Assembly (NCBI GenBank): GCA_011046015.1
Contig: DSBO01000208.1
Coordinates: 1-7,222, forward strand
Reading direction: 5' to 3'
Source: Thioalkalivibrio sp.
Lineage (GTDB): Bacteria; Pseudomonadota; Gammaproteobacteria; SpSt-1174
DNA length: 7,222 bases
The notes under the pieces were generated by a model. The model was not told where the DNA came from and ran no database searches. It saw only the letters and a program-made list of their open reading frames with translations. Position numbers and translations under genes: made by a program. Below, piece by piece: positions 1 to 5,687 of this stretch (the stretch's first letter is position 1; the number at the start of each line of letters is the position of its first letter).

Positions 1-2
1 AG

Positions 3-38
3 AATGCCCCGGCCGCGGGCGGCTGCTGCAGCGCATGA
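3..38 (+). CDS. 3' end of an unidentified upstream gene (partial)
   Basis: An open frame enters from the left edge and encodes a short tail, NAPAAGGCCSA, before a TGA at 36-38. That stop shares the bases ATGA with the start codon of the ligase gene at 35, a classic arrangement for translational coupling. The ligase start has no good Shine-Dalgarno sequence of its own, which fits coupling. The tail is too short to identify. Because lipoate-assembly genes cluster, the second LipS radical-SAM protein, LbpA or another pathway gene is a reasonable guess, but nothing in these few residues proves it. Confidence 0.5.
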   Translation, partial: NAPAAGGCCSA

Positions 39-1144
39 GCGGGCGTAACGCCAAAACCTGGCGCCTGATCGACACCGGCGTGCGGCGCGCGGCGGAAAAC
101 TTCGCGCTCAACCGCGCGCTGCTCGAAGGGCATCAGGAGGGTGTCTCGCCGCACACGCTGCGTTTCCTGAGTTTCAGGCCCTCGGCGCTGCTCGGTTTTC
201 ACCAGGATGTCGAGCAGGAACTCAACGTCGACTACTGCCGTGAGCAGGGCATCGACATCCAGCGCCGCGTGACCGGTGGCGGCGCGCTGTATTTCGACGA
301 GACTCAGATCGGCTGGGAACTCTATCTCGACAAGCAGACGCTCGGCACGGCCGACATGTCGGCCATCGCCCGACGCGTCTGCGAGGCGGCGGCACGTGGC
401 ATCAGCTCGCTGGGCGTGGAGGCGAAGTACCGTCCGCGCAACGACATCGAGGTGGACGGGCGCAAGATCTCCGGCACCGGCGGTGCCTTCGACGGTGACT
501 CCATCCTGTACCAGGGCACACTGCTCATCGACTTCGACGTGGAGAAGATGCTGCGCGTGCTGCGCATCCCGGCCGAGAAGCTCTCCGGCAAGGCGATTGA
601 ATCGGCGCGCGAGCGCGTGGTGAACCTGAAGGAGCTGCTGGGCGAGCTGCCGAGCGTCGAGACCGTCGAGGCGGCCATGGCGCAGGCCTTTGCCGACGAG
701 TTCGGCATCGCTTTCGAGCGTGCCGATGAGATCAGCGCGCGTGAGCGCGAGATCTTCGAGGAGGCCCTCGAGGAGATCGACTCCGAGGAGTGGGTCTACC
801 AGCACAATCGTCCGGTCGATACCGCGCCGATGGTGGAGGGGATCTACAAGTCTGCTGGCGGCCTGATGCGAGCCAACGTGATGCTCGACCCGGAGAAGGG
901 GCGCATCAAGCAGCTGTGGCTCACGGGTGACTTCTTCATCAAGCCGCGTCGTCTGGTGGTGGATCTGGAGGCCGCGCTGCGCAACACGAAGATCGACGAA
1001 CTCGACGCCAATCTGGATGCGTTCTTCGCCGACTACGGTGCGGAAATGCTGCAGCTCACGCGCGACGACTTCGCCACGGTGATCCGCATGGCGATCGACA
1101 ACGCACAGAACCCGGCCGCCCCCGCGGCGACCGGCACGGCCTGA
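35..1144 (+). CDS. lplA: Lipoate:protein ligase of the sLpl(AB) type (octanoate/lipoate attachment)
   Basis: This 369-residue cytoplasmic enzyme should activate octanoate or lipoate with ATP and attach it to a lysine of an acceptor protein; in sulfur oxidisers the acceptor is LbpA. The N-terminal domain (about 8-230) shows the family signature RRVTGGGALYFDE at 77-89, which binds the acyl-adenylate. It also has the catalytic-lysine motif GRKISGTGG at 142-150, with K144. Residues from about 235 on form the accessory domain, with YKSAGGLMRANVML at 271-284 and a GDFF motif near 298, so both LplA and LplB functions lie in one chain. The ATG overlaps the preceding stop (ATGA), and lipT follows after 12 bp. 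The last residues are a low-complexity Ala/Pro tail. The LplA family is certain. Assignment to the sulfur-oxidation subtype rests mostly on the neighbouring lipT and lipS genes. Confidence 0.9.
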   Translation: MSGRNAKTWRLIDTGVRRAAENFALNRALLEGHQEGVSPHTLRFLSFRPSALLGFHQDVEQELNVDYCREQGIDIQRRVTGGGALYFDETQIGWELYLDKQTLGTADMSAIARRVCEAAARGISSLGVEAKYRPRNDIEVDGRKISGTGGAFDGDSILYQGTLLIDFDVEKMLRVLRIPAEKLSGKAIESARERVVNLKELLGELPSVETVEAAMAQAFADEFGIAFERADEISAREREIFEEALEEIDSEEWVYQHNRPVDTAPMVEGIYKSAGGLMRANVMLDPEKGRIKQLWLTGDFFIKPRRLVVDLEAALRNTKIDELDANLDAFFADYGAEMLQLTRDDFATVIRMAIDNAQNPAAPAATGTA

Positions 1145-1156
1145 GGCGGGGGCGAC

Positions 1157-2245
1157 ATGGAGCGGTTTGACGTCGTCGTCATCGGCCTGGGCCCGGGGGG
1201 CGCGAGTGCCGCCCGCACCGCCGCCGAGGCCGGCCTGCGCGTGCTCGGTATCGACAAGAACAAGGCCGTCGGTGTGCCCGTGCAGTGCGCCGAGTTCATC
1301 CCGCTGCCCATGGGCGCCTACGCCCAGGCCGACGGGGTGTTCAGCCAGAAGATTGTCGGCATGAAGAGCTTTCTACCATCCGGTAACCGGCACGACTCCG
1401 ATTTTCCCGGGATGATGATCGAACGCGACAAGTTCGACCAGGCCATCGCCGCACGGGCTGAGGCCGCTGGCGCGACGTTCTGGATGGCCTCGCGCATCGT
1501 CGGCCTGGATACCGAATCGCGTACCGCCACCGTACGCCGGGGTGATGACGAGATCGAGGTAGGTTACGAGGTTCTCGTCGCCGCCGATGGCCCGCATTCG
1601 CCGGTGGCAAAGCTCATGGGCCTGCCACCGCTCGAAATCGTGCAGACCCGCCAGTACACGGTGCCGCTGCTGAAGCCCTACGAGGACACCGATATCTGGC
1701 TGTCGGACGAATACCCGGGTGGTTATGCCTGGCTGTTCCCCAAGGGCGACGTGGCCAACCTCGGGCTGGGTGCGGACCGCGAATTCGAGGCCGACCTCAA
1801 GGCACCGCTGGACAAGCTGCACGAGCAGCTGGTGGCAGCCGGCCTGCTGGGCGAGGAGATCCTGTACCGCACGGGTGGGGCGATCCCCGTGGGTGGTTTG
1901 CGGGAGCACCTGGTGGAGGGTAGAGTCCTGTTCATCGGTGATGCTGCCGGTCTCACGCACCCGATCACCGGCGCCGGTATTGCCGCCGCGGTGGTCTCGG
2001 GGGAGCTTGCCGGCAAGGCAGCCGCCGCCTTCCTGCAGGAGGGCGACGAGGAGGCCTTCGAGGATTACGAGGAAGACGTGCGCGACCAGTACGAGTCGTC
2101 GGTCGAGCGTGCCGTCGAGCGGCGCCAGTACCTCAGGCAGTACTGGCGCACGGAAAAGGCCAATACGGACACCGTCCAGCGCAAGGGCTGGGTGGCGTTC
2201 GACGAATATTTCAGCCGCGATGCCTCGCAAGAGGCGGCGGTCTAA
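1157..2245 (+). CDS. lipT: LipT, FAD-dependent geranylgeranyl-reductase-like oxidoreductase
   Basis: This 362-residue flavoprotein belongs to the geranylgeranyl reductase/PHBH-like superfamily. The N-terminus has the dinucleotide-binding motif GLGPGG at 10-15 after a beta strand. VAADGPHS at 141-148 is the DG motif, and FIGDAAGLTHPITGAG at 259-274 is the second FAD-ribose motif. PVQCAEF at 41-47 (Cys44) and YPGGYAWLFPKG at 186-197 match motifs of archaeal geranylgeranyl reductases. The C-terminus (about 295-340) is an acidic, then basic, helical region. The start follows a purine-rich GGGGG at 1148-1152 and lies 12 bp after the ligase stop, so the genes are co-transcribed. In lipoate clusters this protein is called LipT and is proposed to feed electrons to the LipS radical-SAM enzymes; that role is known mainly from context. 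A lipid-modifying reductase is the alternative, but the operon argues against it. Confidence 0.85.
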   Translation: MERFDVVVIGLGPGGASAARTAAEAGLRVLGIDKNKAVGVPVQCAEFIPLPMGAYAQADGVFSQKIVGMKSFLPSGNRHDSDFPGMMIERDKFDQAIAARAEAAGATFWMASRIVGLDTESRTATVRRGDDEIEVGYEVLVAADGPHSPVAKLMGLPPLEIVQTRQYTVPLLKPYEDTDIWLSDEYPGGYAWLFPKGDVANLGLGADREFEADLKAPLDKLHEQLVAAGLLGEEILYRTGGAIPVGGLREHLVEGRVLFIGDAAGLTHPITGAGIAAAVVSGELAGKAAAAFLQEGDEEAFEDYEEDVRDQYESSVERAVERRQYLRQYWRTEKANTDTVQRKGWVAFDEYFSRDASQEAAV

Positions 2246-2290
2246 CTTTTAAACGTGCATTCGCGTCGGTAGTGAATACCGCAGAACATC

Positions 2291-2296
2291 GGGAGG
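2291..2296 (+). promoter_or_regulatory. Strong ribosome-binding site of the LipS gene
   Basis: GGGAGG lies 7 nt before the ATG at 2304 and fixes that start. The 58-bp gap after lipT holds only this site and a small hairpin (CGGTA, loop GTGAA, TACCG; 2267-2281). No promoter or terminator is evident, so read-through from lipT is expected. Confidence 0.8.
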
Positions 2297-2303
2297 TTTC
2301 GTC

Positions 2304-3458
2304 ATGAGCGCTAGCGCCGATACCATCGTCCAGCCGGTGAATTTCTACCGGCCGGATTACCACATCAAGACCCCGGAGATGCGTTCGCCGGACTACGTGC
2401 AGATGTCCACCGCCGCCGCGATCTCGCTGGGTCTGGTGCCGGGCAACATGCACCGTACCGCCTGCACGCACTGTCTAAACCTCCTGGTCACCTACCCGGA
2501 AGGCTGCCGTGCCAACTGCACCTACTGCGGCCTGGCCCGTCATCGCGAGGAATCGCGCGATTACGCCGACCGCAACTTCATCCGCGTCGACTGGCCGACC
2601 GCCCGTTACGACGAGGTGATCGAGAAGGTCAAGGCCGGCCACGACAAGGGTCAGTTCGAGCGCATGTGCATCTCCATGATCACGCACCCGAACTCCGATC
2701 ACGACACCATGGTGCTGCTCAAGCAGTGGATGAAAGAGCTGTCGCACATCCCGGTCTCGATCCTCTCCAACCCGACCAGCATGAGCTACGACGACCTGGT
2801 TGCGCTGCGTGACGAAGGCGCCGACATCTTCACCGTCGCGCTGGATGCGGTCACCCCCGAGATCTTCGAGCGCACCCGCGGCAAGACCGTCGACTCCCCG
2901 CACCGCTGGGACAAGTACTGGCAGGCCATCGAGTGGGCCGCCGAGATCTTCGGCCCCGAGAAGTTCGGCGCGCATCTCATTGCCGGTATGGGGGAGACCG
3001 AGAAGGAGATGATGGAAGTCTGCCAGAAGATCCGCGACATGGGCGGCCACAACCACATGTTCGCCTTCTTCCCCGAGCAGGGCTCCATGATGGAAGACTG
3101 GCCGGCCTGCCCGAAGGACCAGTGGCGCCGCGTGCAGCTGGGTCGCTTCGTCATCGACTATGCCGGTGGCCACGTCAACGACATGAAGTTCAACGAGCAG
3201 GGCCAGATCGTCGACTTCGGCCTGGATGAGCAGGAGCTGGAGGCACTGATCAACTCCGGCAAGCCGTTCCAGACCTCCGGCTGCCCCGGCAAGTCCGACG
3301 AGGAAGTCTCGGCCTGTAATCGCCCCTACGGCGATTCCAGCCCGACCGACATCCTGTCCTTCCCGTTCGCGCTGAACAGCACCGACGTCGGCTTCGTCAA
3401 GCGCCAGATGGCCGGCGAGGACATCGGCACCTTCGATCACGACAGCCTGGATGACTGA
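2304..3458 (+). CDS. LipS-type radical-SAM lipoyl synthase (LipS1/LipS2 family)
   Basis: This 384-residue radical-SAM enzyme should insert sulfur into protein-bound octanoate; LipS1 and LipS2 act as a pair and replace canonical LipA. The [4Fe-4S]-SAM motif CxxxCxxC is Cys68, Cys72 and Cys75 (GCRANCTYCGL). Extra cysteines occur upstream at 54 and 57 (ACTHCLNLL) and near the C-terminus at 327 (SGCPGK) and 338 (ACNRPYGDS). They are plausible ligands of an auxiliary cluster that donates the sulfur, by analogy with LipA. HLIAGMGETEKE at 224-235 is the strand-loop of the barrel that commonly contacts SAM. A biotin-synthase-like annotation is likely in databases, but the neighbouring ligase and LipT favour lipoate. 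I could not decide between LipS1 and LipS2, so no symbol is given. The partner is not in the window. A terminator follows after 33 bp. Confidence 0.82.
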   Translation: MSASADTIVQPVNFYRPDYHIKTPEMRSPDYVQMSTAAAISLGLVPGNMHRTACTHCLNLLVTYPEGCRANCTYCGLARHREESRDYADRNFIRVDWPTARYDEVIEKVKAGHDKGQFERMCISMITHPNSDHDTMVLLKQWMKELSHIPVSILSNPTSMSYDDLVALRDEGADIFTVALDAVTPEIFERTRGKTVDSPHRWDKYWQAIEWAAEIFGPEKFGAHLIAGMGETEKEMMEVCQKIRDMGGHNHMFAFFPEQGSMMEDWPACPKDQWRRVQLGRFVIDYAGGHVNDMKFNEQGQIVDFGLDEQELEALINSGKPFQTSGCPGKSDEEVSACNRPYGDSSPTDILSFPFALNSTDVGFVKRQMAGEDIGTFDHDSLDD

Positions 3459-3490
3459 GGCTGGCCGCTGATTCCATGATGGAAGAAAAG

Positions 3491-3522
3491 GAAAAGGCCC
3501 CGCAATGCGGGGCCTTTTCTTT
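3491..3522 (+). terminator. Rho-independent terminator of the lipoate operon
   Basis: GAAAAGGCCCCGC and GCGGGGCCTTTTC form a perfect 13-bp stem around a 3-nt AAT loop, followed by TTT. The A-run on the 5' arm makes the structure potentially bidirectional. A separate 13-bp palindrome, TTCCATGATGGAA (3472-3484), lies between the stop codon and this stem; its role is unknown. Confidence 0.9.
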
Positions 3523-3776
3523 GGGCCTTGCCTGCTTGTTTCATGCCCGGTGTAAAACCGCGAGCACCCACCGGTCGCGAAAGGACCGTCGAAAGCCGCG
3601 AACCGTCGATGCCCGTACGAAAGCACGGCTTCGCGAGTGATTGAGGCCCCGGCGGTCACGGTACAGCGTTGGCGCAGCAGCAGTCGCACGACACCATTCG
3701 GAAGCGATTCGCGGCGCGGATCAGCGGGTACACGTCGCGCCGTCCATGAAAGCGGCGAGGTGAAAGAGGATTTCTC
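3523..3776. other. GC-rich non-coding stretch with short repeats and foldable segments
   Basis: I see no gene here on either strand; frames that cross it are extensions of shadows of the LipS gene. The block 3571-3635 carries CGAAAG three times (3578, 3590, 3618) and ACCGTCGA twice (3585, 3602). It has several possible hairpins: CGGTC/GACCG (3572-3588), AAGCCG/CGGCTT (3593-3631), and CGCGAACCGT paired with ACGG-C-TTCGCG (3597-3635). No tRNA signature was found. It could be a leader, a decayed gene or an unrecognised RNA. Confidence 0.4.
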
Positions 3777-3947
3777 GTGACGGTTAAGCTGAGGAAATTT
3801 TCGACGCAGGATCAGCGAAGCCTCCTCTCATCCAGCCATGGCGTTTCTTTCGCGAGGCATTTTTGGCTCTGGAAATGCGCAAACCAGCAAACACAAGCCA
3901 AGGCATTCCCAAGCATTTTTTCCACTAAAGTTATAGTTAGCATATTC

Positions 3948-3983
3948 GGGTTTTCTAATGTACCGATCGATCTGCGAAAACCC
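3948..3983. repeat. Inverted repeat GGGTTTTC-N20-GAAAACCC
   Basis: The arms at 3948-3955 and 3976-3983 are perfectly complementary. The spacer contains the self-complementary GATCGATC (3965-3972). It is the first of five dyads upstream of the FadL gene and is followed immediately by CTGTA-TT-TACAG (3984-3995). It could be a hairpin in a long leader or a regulator site. Confidence 0.5.
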
Positions 3984-3995
3984 CTGTATTTACAG
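3984..3995. repeat. Short palindrome CTGTA-TT-TACAG
   Basis: This is a perfect 5-bp dyad with a 2-bp centre. It resembles a LexA box only superficially: the gammaproteobacterial LexA box has CTGT and ACAG eight bases apart, whereas here they are four apart. It is listed because it abuts the preceding inverted repeat. Confidence 0.4.
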
Positions 3996-4001
3996 CACAT
4001 A

Positions 4002-4026
4002 CGCGTTGTTGCGTCGTGCCAACGCG
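4002..4026. repeat. Inverted repeat CGCGTTG-N11-CAACGCG
   Basis: Perfect 7-bp arms lie at 4002-4008 and 4020-4026. The arm centres are 18 bp apart, suitable for a dimeric regulator binding one face of the helix or for an RNA hairpin with an 11-nt loop. Confidence 0.45.
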
Positions 4027-4051
4027 ATGTGGTTTTTCTGTATCAAATCGT

Positions 4052-4076
4052 TTGACAACCCGAGGCGCTTTTGTCA
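4052..4076 (+). promoter_or_regulatory. TTGACA box within an inverted repeat, possible -35/operator
   Basis: A consensus -35 hexamer TTGACA (4052-4057) is part of the dyad TGACAA-N12-TTGTCA (4053-4058 and 4071-4076; arm centres 18 bp apart). The matching -10 region at the usual spacing (CACTGT, 4075-4080) is poor. If this is a promoter, it probably needs an activator or sits next to an operator. The position about 110 bp before the FadL start suits a regulated promoter. Confidence 0.35.
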
Positions 4077-4115
4077 CTGTTCCACACGGCCAAGCCCTTG
4101 CAAATACTGGCTAAA

Positions 4116-4133
4116 TATTAACAATTGCTAATA
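4116..4133. promoter_or_regulatory. 18-bp near-perfect palindrome, candidate operator of the FadL gene
   Basis: TATTAACAATTGCTAATA reads the same on both strands except for one mismatched pair (A4121 and C4128), so 16 of 18 positions are symmetric. It is AT-rich with a CAATTG centre and lies 17 bp before the ribosome-binding site of the outer-membrane protein gene. It does not match the E. coli FadR operator. A repressor site overlapping the promoter or early leader is the simplest reading. Confidence 0.5.
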
Positions 4134-4149
4134 AACAAACCGCTTGCCC

Positions 4150-4155
4150 GGAGGG
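4150..4155 (+). promoter_or_regulatory. Ribosome-binding site that fixes the FadL start
   Basis: GGAGGG lies 8 nt before the ATG at 4164. The frame is open from an upstream ATG at 4125, but that ATG lies inside the palindrome, has no Shine-Dalgarno sequence, and would add 13 residues before a normal signal peptide. The 4164 start is therefore preferred. An in-frame ATG at 4173 is a weaker alternative. Confidence 0.85.
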
Positions 4156-4163
4156 ATTTAAGA

Positions 4164-5465
4164 ATGAGGAGCATGTTTAAGCGTTCGCTTATCGCCGCTT
4201 CCGTCATGGGTGCGCTTGCCGCTGCCGGCACCGCCCATGCCACGAACGGTTACCAGCTGATCGGCGTTGGGGCCTATCAGAAATCGCTGGCCGGCGCCGT
4301 CACCGCCGCGCCGGGGTCCGCCATGACCGCCATCAGCAACCCGGCCGGTCTGGCCCGCATCGAGGACCGCGCCGACTTCTCCATGGAAGCCTTCATGCCG
4401 AAGCGCTACACCGACTTCAGTAAGTTGGGTGGGGAGAAGGTCGATTCCGACGCCGAGCTGTATGGCGTTCCCGCCCTGGGCTGGAAGGGCCCAGTTGGCG
4501 AATCCGGCAAGATGTGGTTCGGTGGCGGCATGTACGGCACCTCCGGCTTGGGTGTCGATTACCCGTACTCGACCATGGTCGACATGGGCGGTGGTATGAC
4601 TGCCGACTTCGAAGGCTACAGCGCGATCCAGTTCTGGCAGATGGCACCGGCCCTGGCCTGGAACGTGAACGAGAAGCTGGATCTGGGCGTGTCGCTGAAT
4701 ATCGACTACCAGGCAGTGTCATTCAAGCAGCGTTTCGTGGATAACGCCGGTGGTGTCATTCTGCAGAACTTCCTTGGCGCCCCCGTTCCGGTCAACGAAT
4801 TCAATTTCGACCTGAGCAGAAGCGCAGCGGCCTTTGGCTTTGGTTTCACCATCGGTGCCCTGTATGACGTCAACGAGCGTCTGACCCTGGGTGCGAGCTA
4901 CAAGAGCAAGCAGTCTTTCTCCGACCTGGAATACAACCTGGCCGCTGGCGACATCACCTTTGACGATGTCGGTAACCCGGGTACTGCTGGCCAGTACACG
5001 CTGGGTCTGGACTTCCCGCAGCAGCTGGCAGTCGGCCTCGCCTATGACGTGAGCGACAAGGTGACCGTGTCAGCCGACGTGAAGTGGATCAACTGGGAAG
5101 ACACCATGGATGACCTGGCCGTGGAAGGCCCGAATGGCTTCCGCTTCTCCATGGATCCGGGCTGGGAAGACCAGATTGTCTACGCTGTTGGTGTGCAGTT
5201 TGCTGTTAACGAGAAGGTCAACCTGCGTACCGGTTACAATTACTCGAAGGCCCCGCTCGAAGACGAGGATGTCATTTCCAACCTGATCCTGCCGGCCGTG
5301 GTTGAACAGCACTTCACGGTTGGTGGTGACGTCAAACTCGACAAGCACTGGGATCTGGGTTTCCACGCCATGTACGTACCGGAAGAATCTTTCACGGACG
5401 CAAGCGGTGTGGAGATTGCGATGAAACAGAGCTCCGTCGGCGTCAACCTCGGTTACCGCTTCTAA
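4164..5465 (+). CDS. FadL/OmpP1-family outer-membrane transport protein
   Basis: From the chosen start the protein is 433 residues, normal for the FadL family. A Sec signal peptide (1-26) has the basic residues MRSMFKR, a hydrophobic core and cleavage after AHA. The mature N-terminus is TNGYQLIGVGAYQKSLAGA, followed by AISNPAGLARI (56-66) with the NPA motif of the hatch domain that plugs the barrel. The rest alternates amphipathic strands and turns, as in a 14-stranded barrel, and ends in YRF, the terminal-aromatic signal for BAM-dependent insertion. The family passes hydrophobic molecules such as long-chain fatty acids or aromatics across the outer membrane; the substrate here cannot be read from sequence. 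It has a long upstream region rich in dyads and its own terminator, so it is a separately regulated single-gene unit. No fad degradation genes are adjacent. Confidence 0.9.
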   Translation: MRSMFKRSLIAASVMGALAAAGTAHATNGYQLIGVGAYQKSLAGAVTAAPGSAMTAISNPAGLARIEDRADFSMEAFMPKRYTDFSKLGGEKVDSDAELYGVPALGWKGPVGESGKMWFGGGMYGTSGLGVDYPYSTMVDMGGGMTADFEGYSAIQFWQMAPALAWNVNEKLDLGVSLNIDYQAVSFKQRFVDNAGGVILQNFLGAPVPVNEFNFDLSRSAAAFGFGFTIGALYDVNERLTLGASYKSKQSFSDLEYNLAAGDITFDDVGNPGTAGQYTLGLDFPQQLAVGLAYDVSDKVTVSADVKWINWEDTMDDLAVEGPNGFRFSMDPGWEDQIVYAVGVQFAVNEKVNLRTGYNYSKAPLEDEDVISNLILPAVVEQHFTVGGDVKLDKHWDLGFHAMYVPEESFTDASGVEIAMKQSSVGVNLGYRF

Positions 5466-5472
5466 GCGAGCC

Positions 5473-5504
5473 TGAAAAGGGAGGCCTTCCGGCCTCCCTT
5501 TTCA
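5473..5504. terminator. Terminator after the FadL gene, probably bidirectional
   Basis: TGAAAAGGGAGGCC and GGCCTCCCTTTTCA form a perfect 14-bp stem with a TTCC loop, 7 bp after the stop codon. The T-run is within the 3' arm and the A-run within the 5' arm, so it can work on either strand. Confidence 0.85.
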
Positions 5505-5529
5505 TGGTGATGTGATCGAATTAAGGGAG

Positions 5530-5615
5530 GGGTCCCTGCGGGGACGCGGAGTATAAAAGCAACAACAACCAATAATAAAAACAACTGGTGGGCCATGGTT
5601 TGCATGGCCCTTTTT
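5530..5615 (+). ncRNA. Candidate small RNA with Hfq-type (ARN)n linker and its own terminator
   Basis: Between two genes, and after the FadL terminator, lie three elements in order. The first is a small hairpin, GTCCC-TGCG-GGGAC (5532-5545). The second is an unstructured A-rich linker with ARN triplets AAC AAC AAC (5561-5569) and AAT AAT AAA AAC AAC (5571-5585). The third is a perfect terminator with a U-tail. ARN repeats bind the distal face of Hfq and the U-tail binds its proximal face; this layout resembles enterobacterial class II sRNAs such as ChiX. No ribosome-binding site or convincing ORF is present. The 5' end is a guess. TATAAA at 5552-5557 would start the transcript inside the linker, and it has no good -35 partner. 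A plain second terminator for read-through is the alternative. Confidence 0.35.
5590..5615 (+). terminator. Rho-independent terminator of the candidate sRNA
   Basis: GGGCCATG and CATGGCCC form a perfect 8-bp stem around the loop GTTTG, followed by TTTTT. It has no coding gene directly upstream, since the FadL gene already ends at its own terminator about 85 bp earlier. Confidence 0.85.
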
Positions 5616-5673
5616 CTTCAGGTTCTGTTCATACGCTTTCCCTTTCAATAGTTGCTGTAGCCTTTAGGTGTGC

Positions 5674-5677
5674 GAGG
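5674..5677 (+). promoter_or_regulatory. Ribosome-binding site of the secreted DUF302-like gene
   Basis: GAGG lies 10 nt before the ATG at 5688. An in-frame TTG at 5682 would leave only 4 nt, so the ATG is the better start, and it yields a cleaner signal peptide beginning MKRF. Confidence 0.6.
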
Positions 5678-5687
5678 ATAATTGGCA

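Noticed and set aside
1373..2230. Minus-strand frame of 285 codons opposite lipT
   Set aside because: The sense strand carries unmistakable FAD-binding motifs, and the antisense frame has none and no start signal.
2475..3689. Long minus-strand frame of 404 codons opposite the LipS gene
   Set aside because: It is the antisense shadow of the LipS gene, sustained by GC-rich codon bias. Its product is low-complexity (Val, Leu, Gly, Ala, Asp) and crosses the terminator.
3857..3920. GCATTTTT occurring twice (3857 and 3913) and GCATTT/AAATGC dyad (3857-3878)
   Set aside because: These are short AT-rich matches in a low-complexity stretch. No repeated array, unit spacing or CRISPR-like structure was found.
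3984..3995. CTGT/ACAG palindrome as an SOS (LexA) box
   Set aside because: The half-sites are separated by four bases rather than the eight of the gammaproteobacterial LexA box.
3777..4055. GTG-initiated frame of 92 codons with a GAGGA purine stretch 6 nt upstream, in the long gap
   Set aside because: Its codon use lacks the GC-rich third positions of every neighbour, the protein has no recognisable domain, and it runs through the dyad-rich regulatory region. The ribosome-binding-site match is probably chance.
5677..5682. GATAAT as a -10 promoter element of the secreted protein gene
   Set aside because: It lies between the ribosome-binding site and the start codon, so transcription from it would omit the ribosome-binding site.
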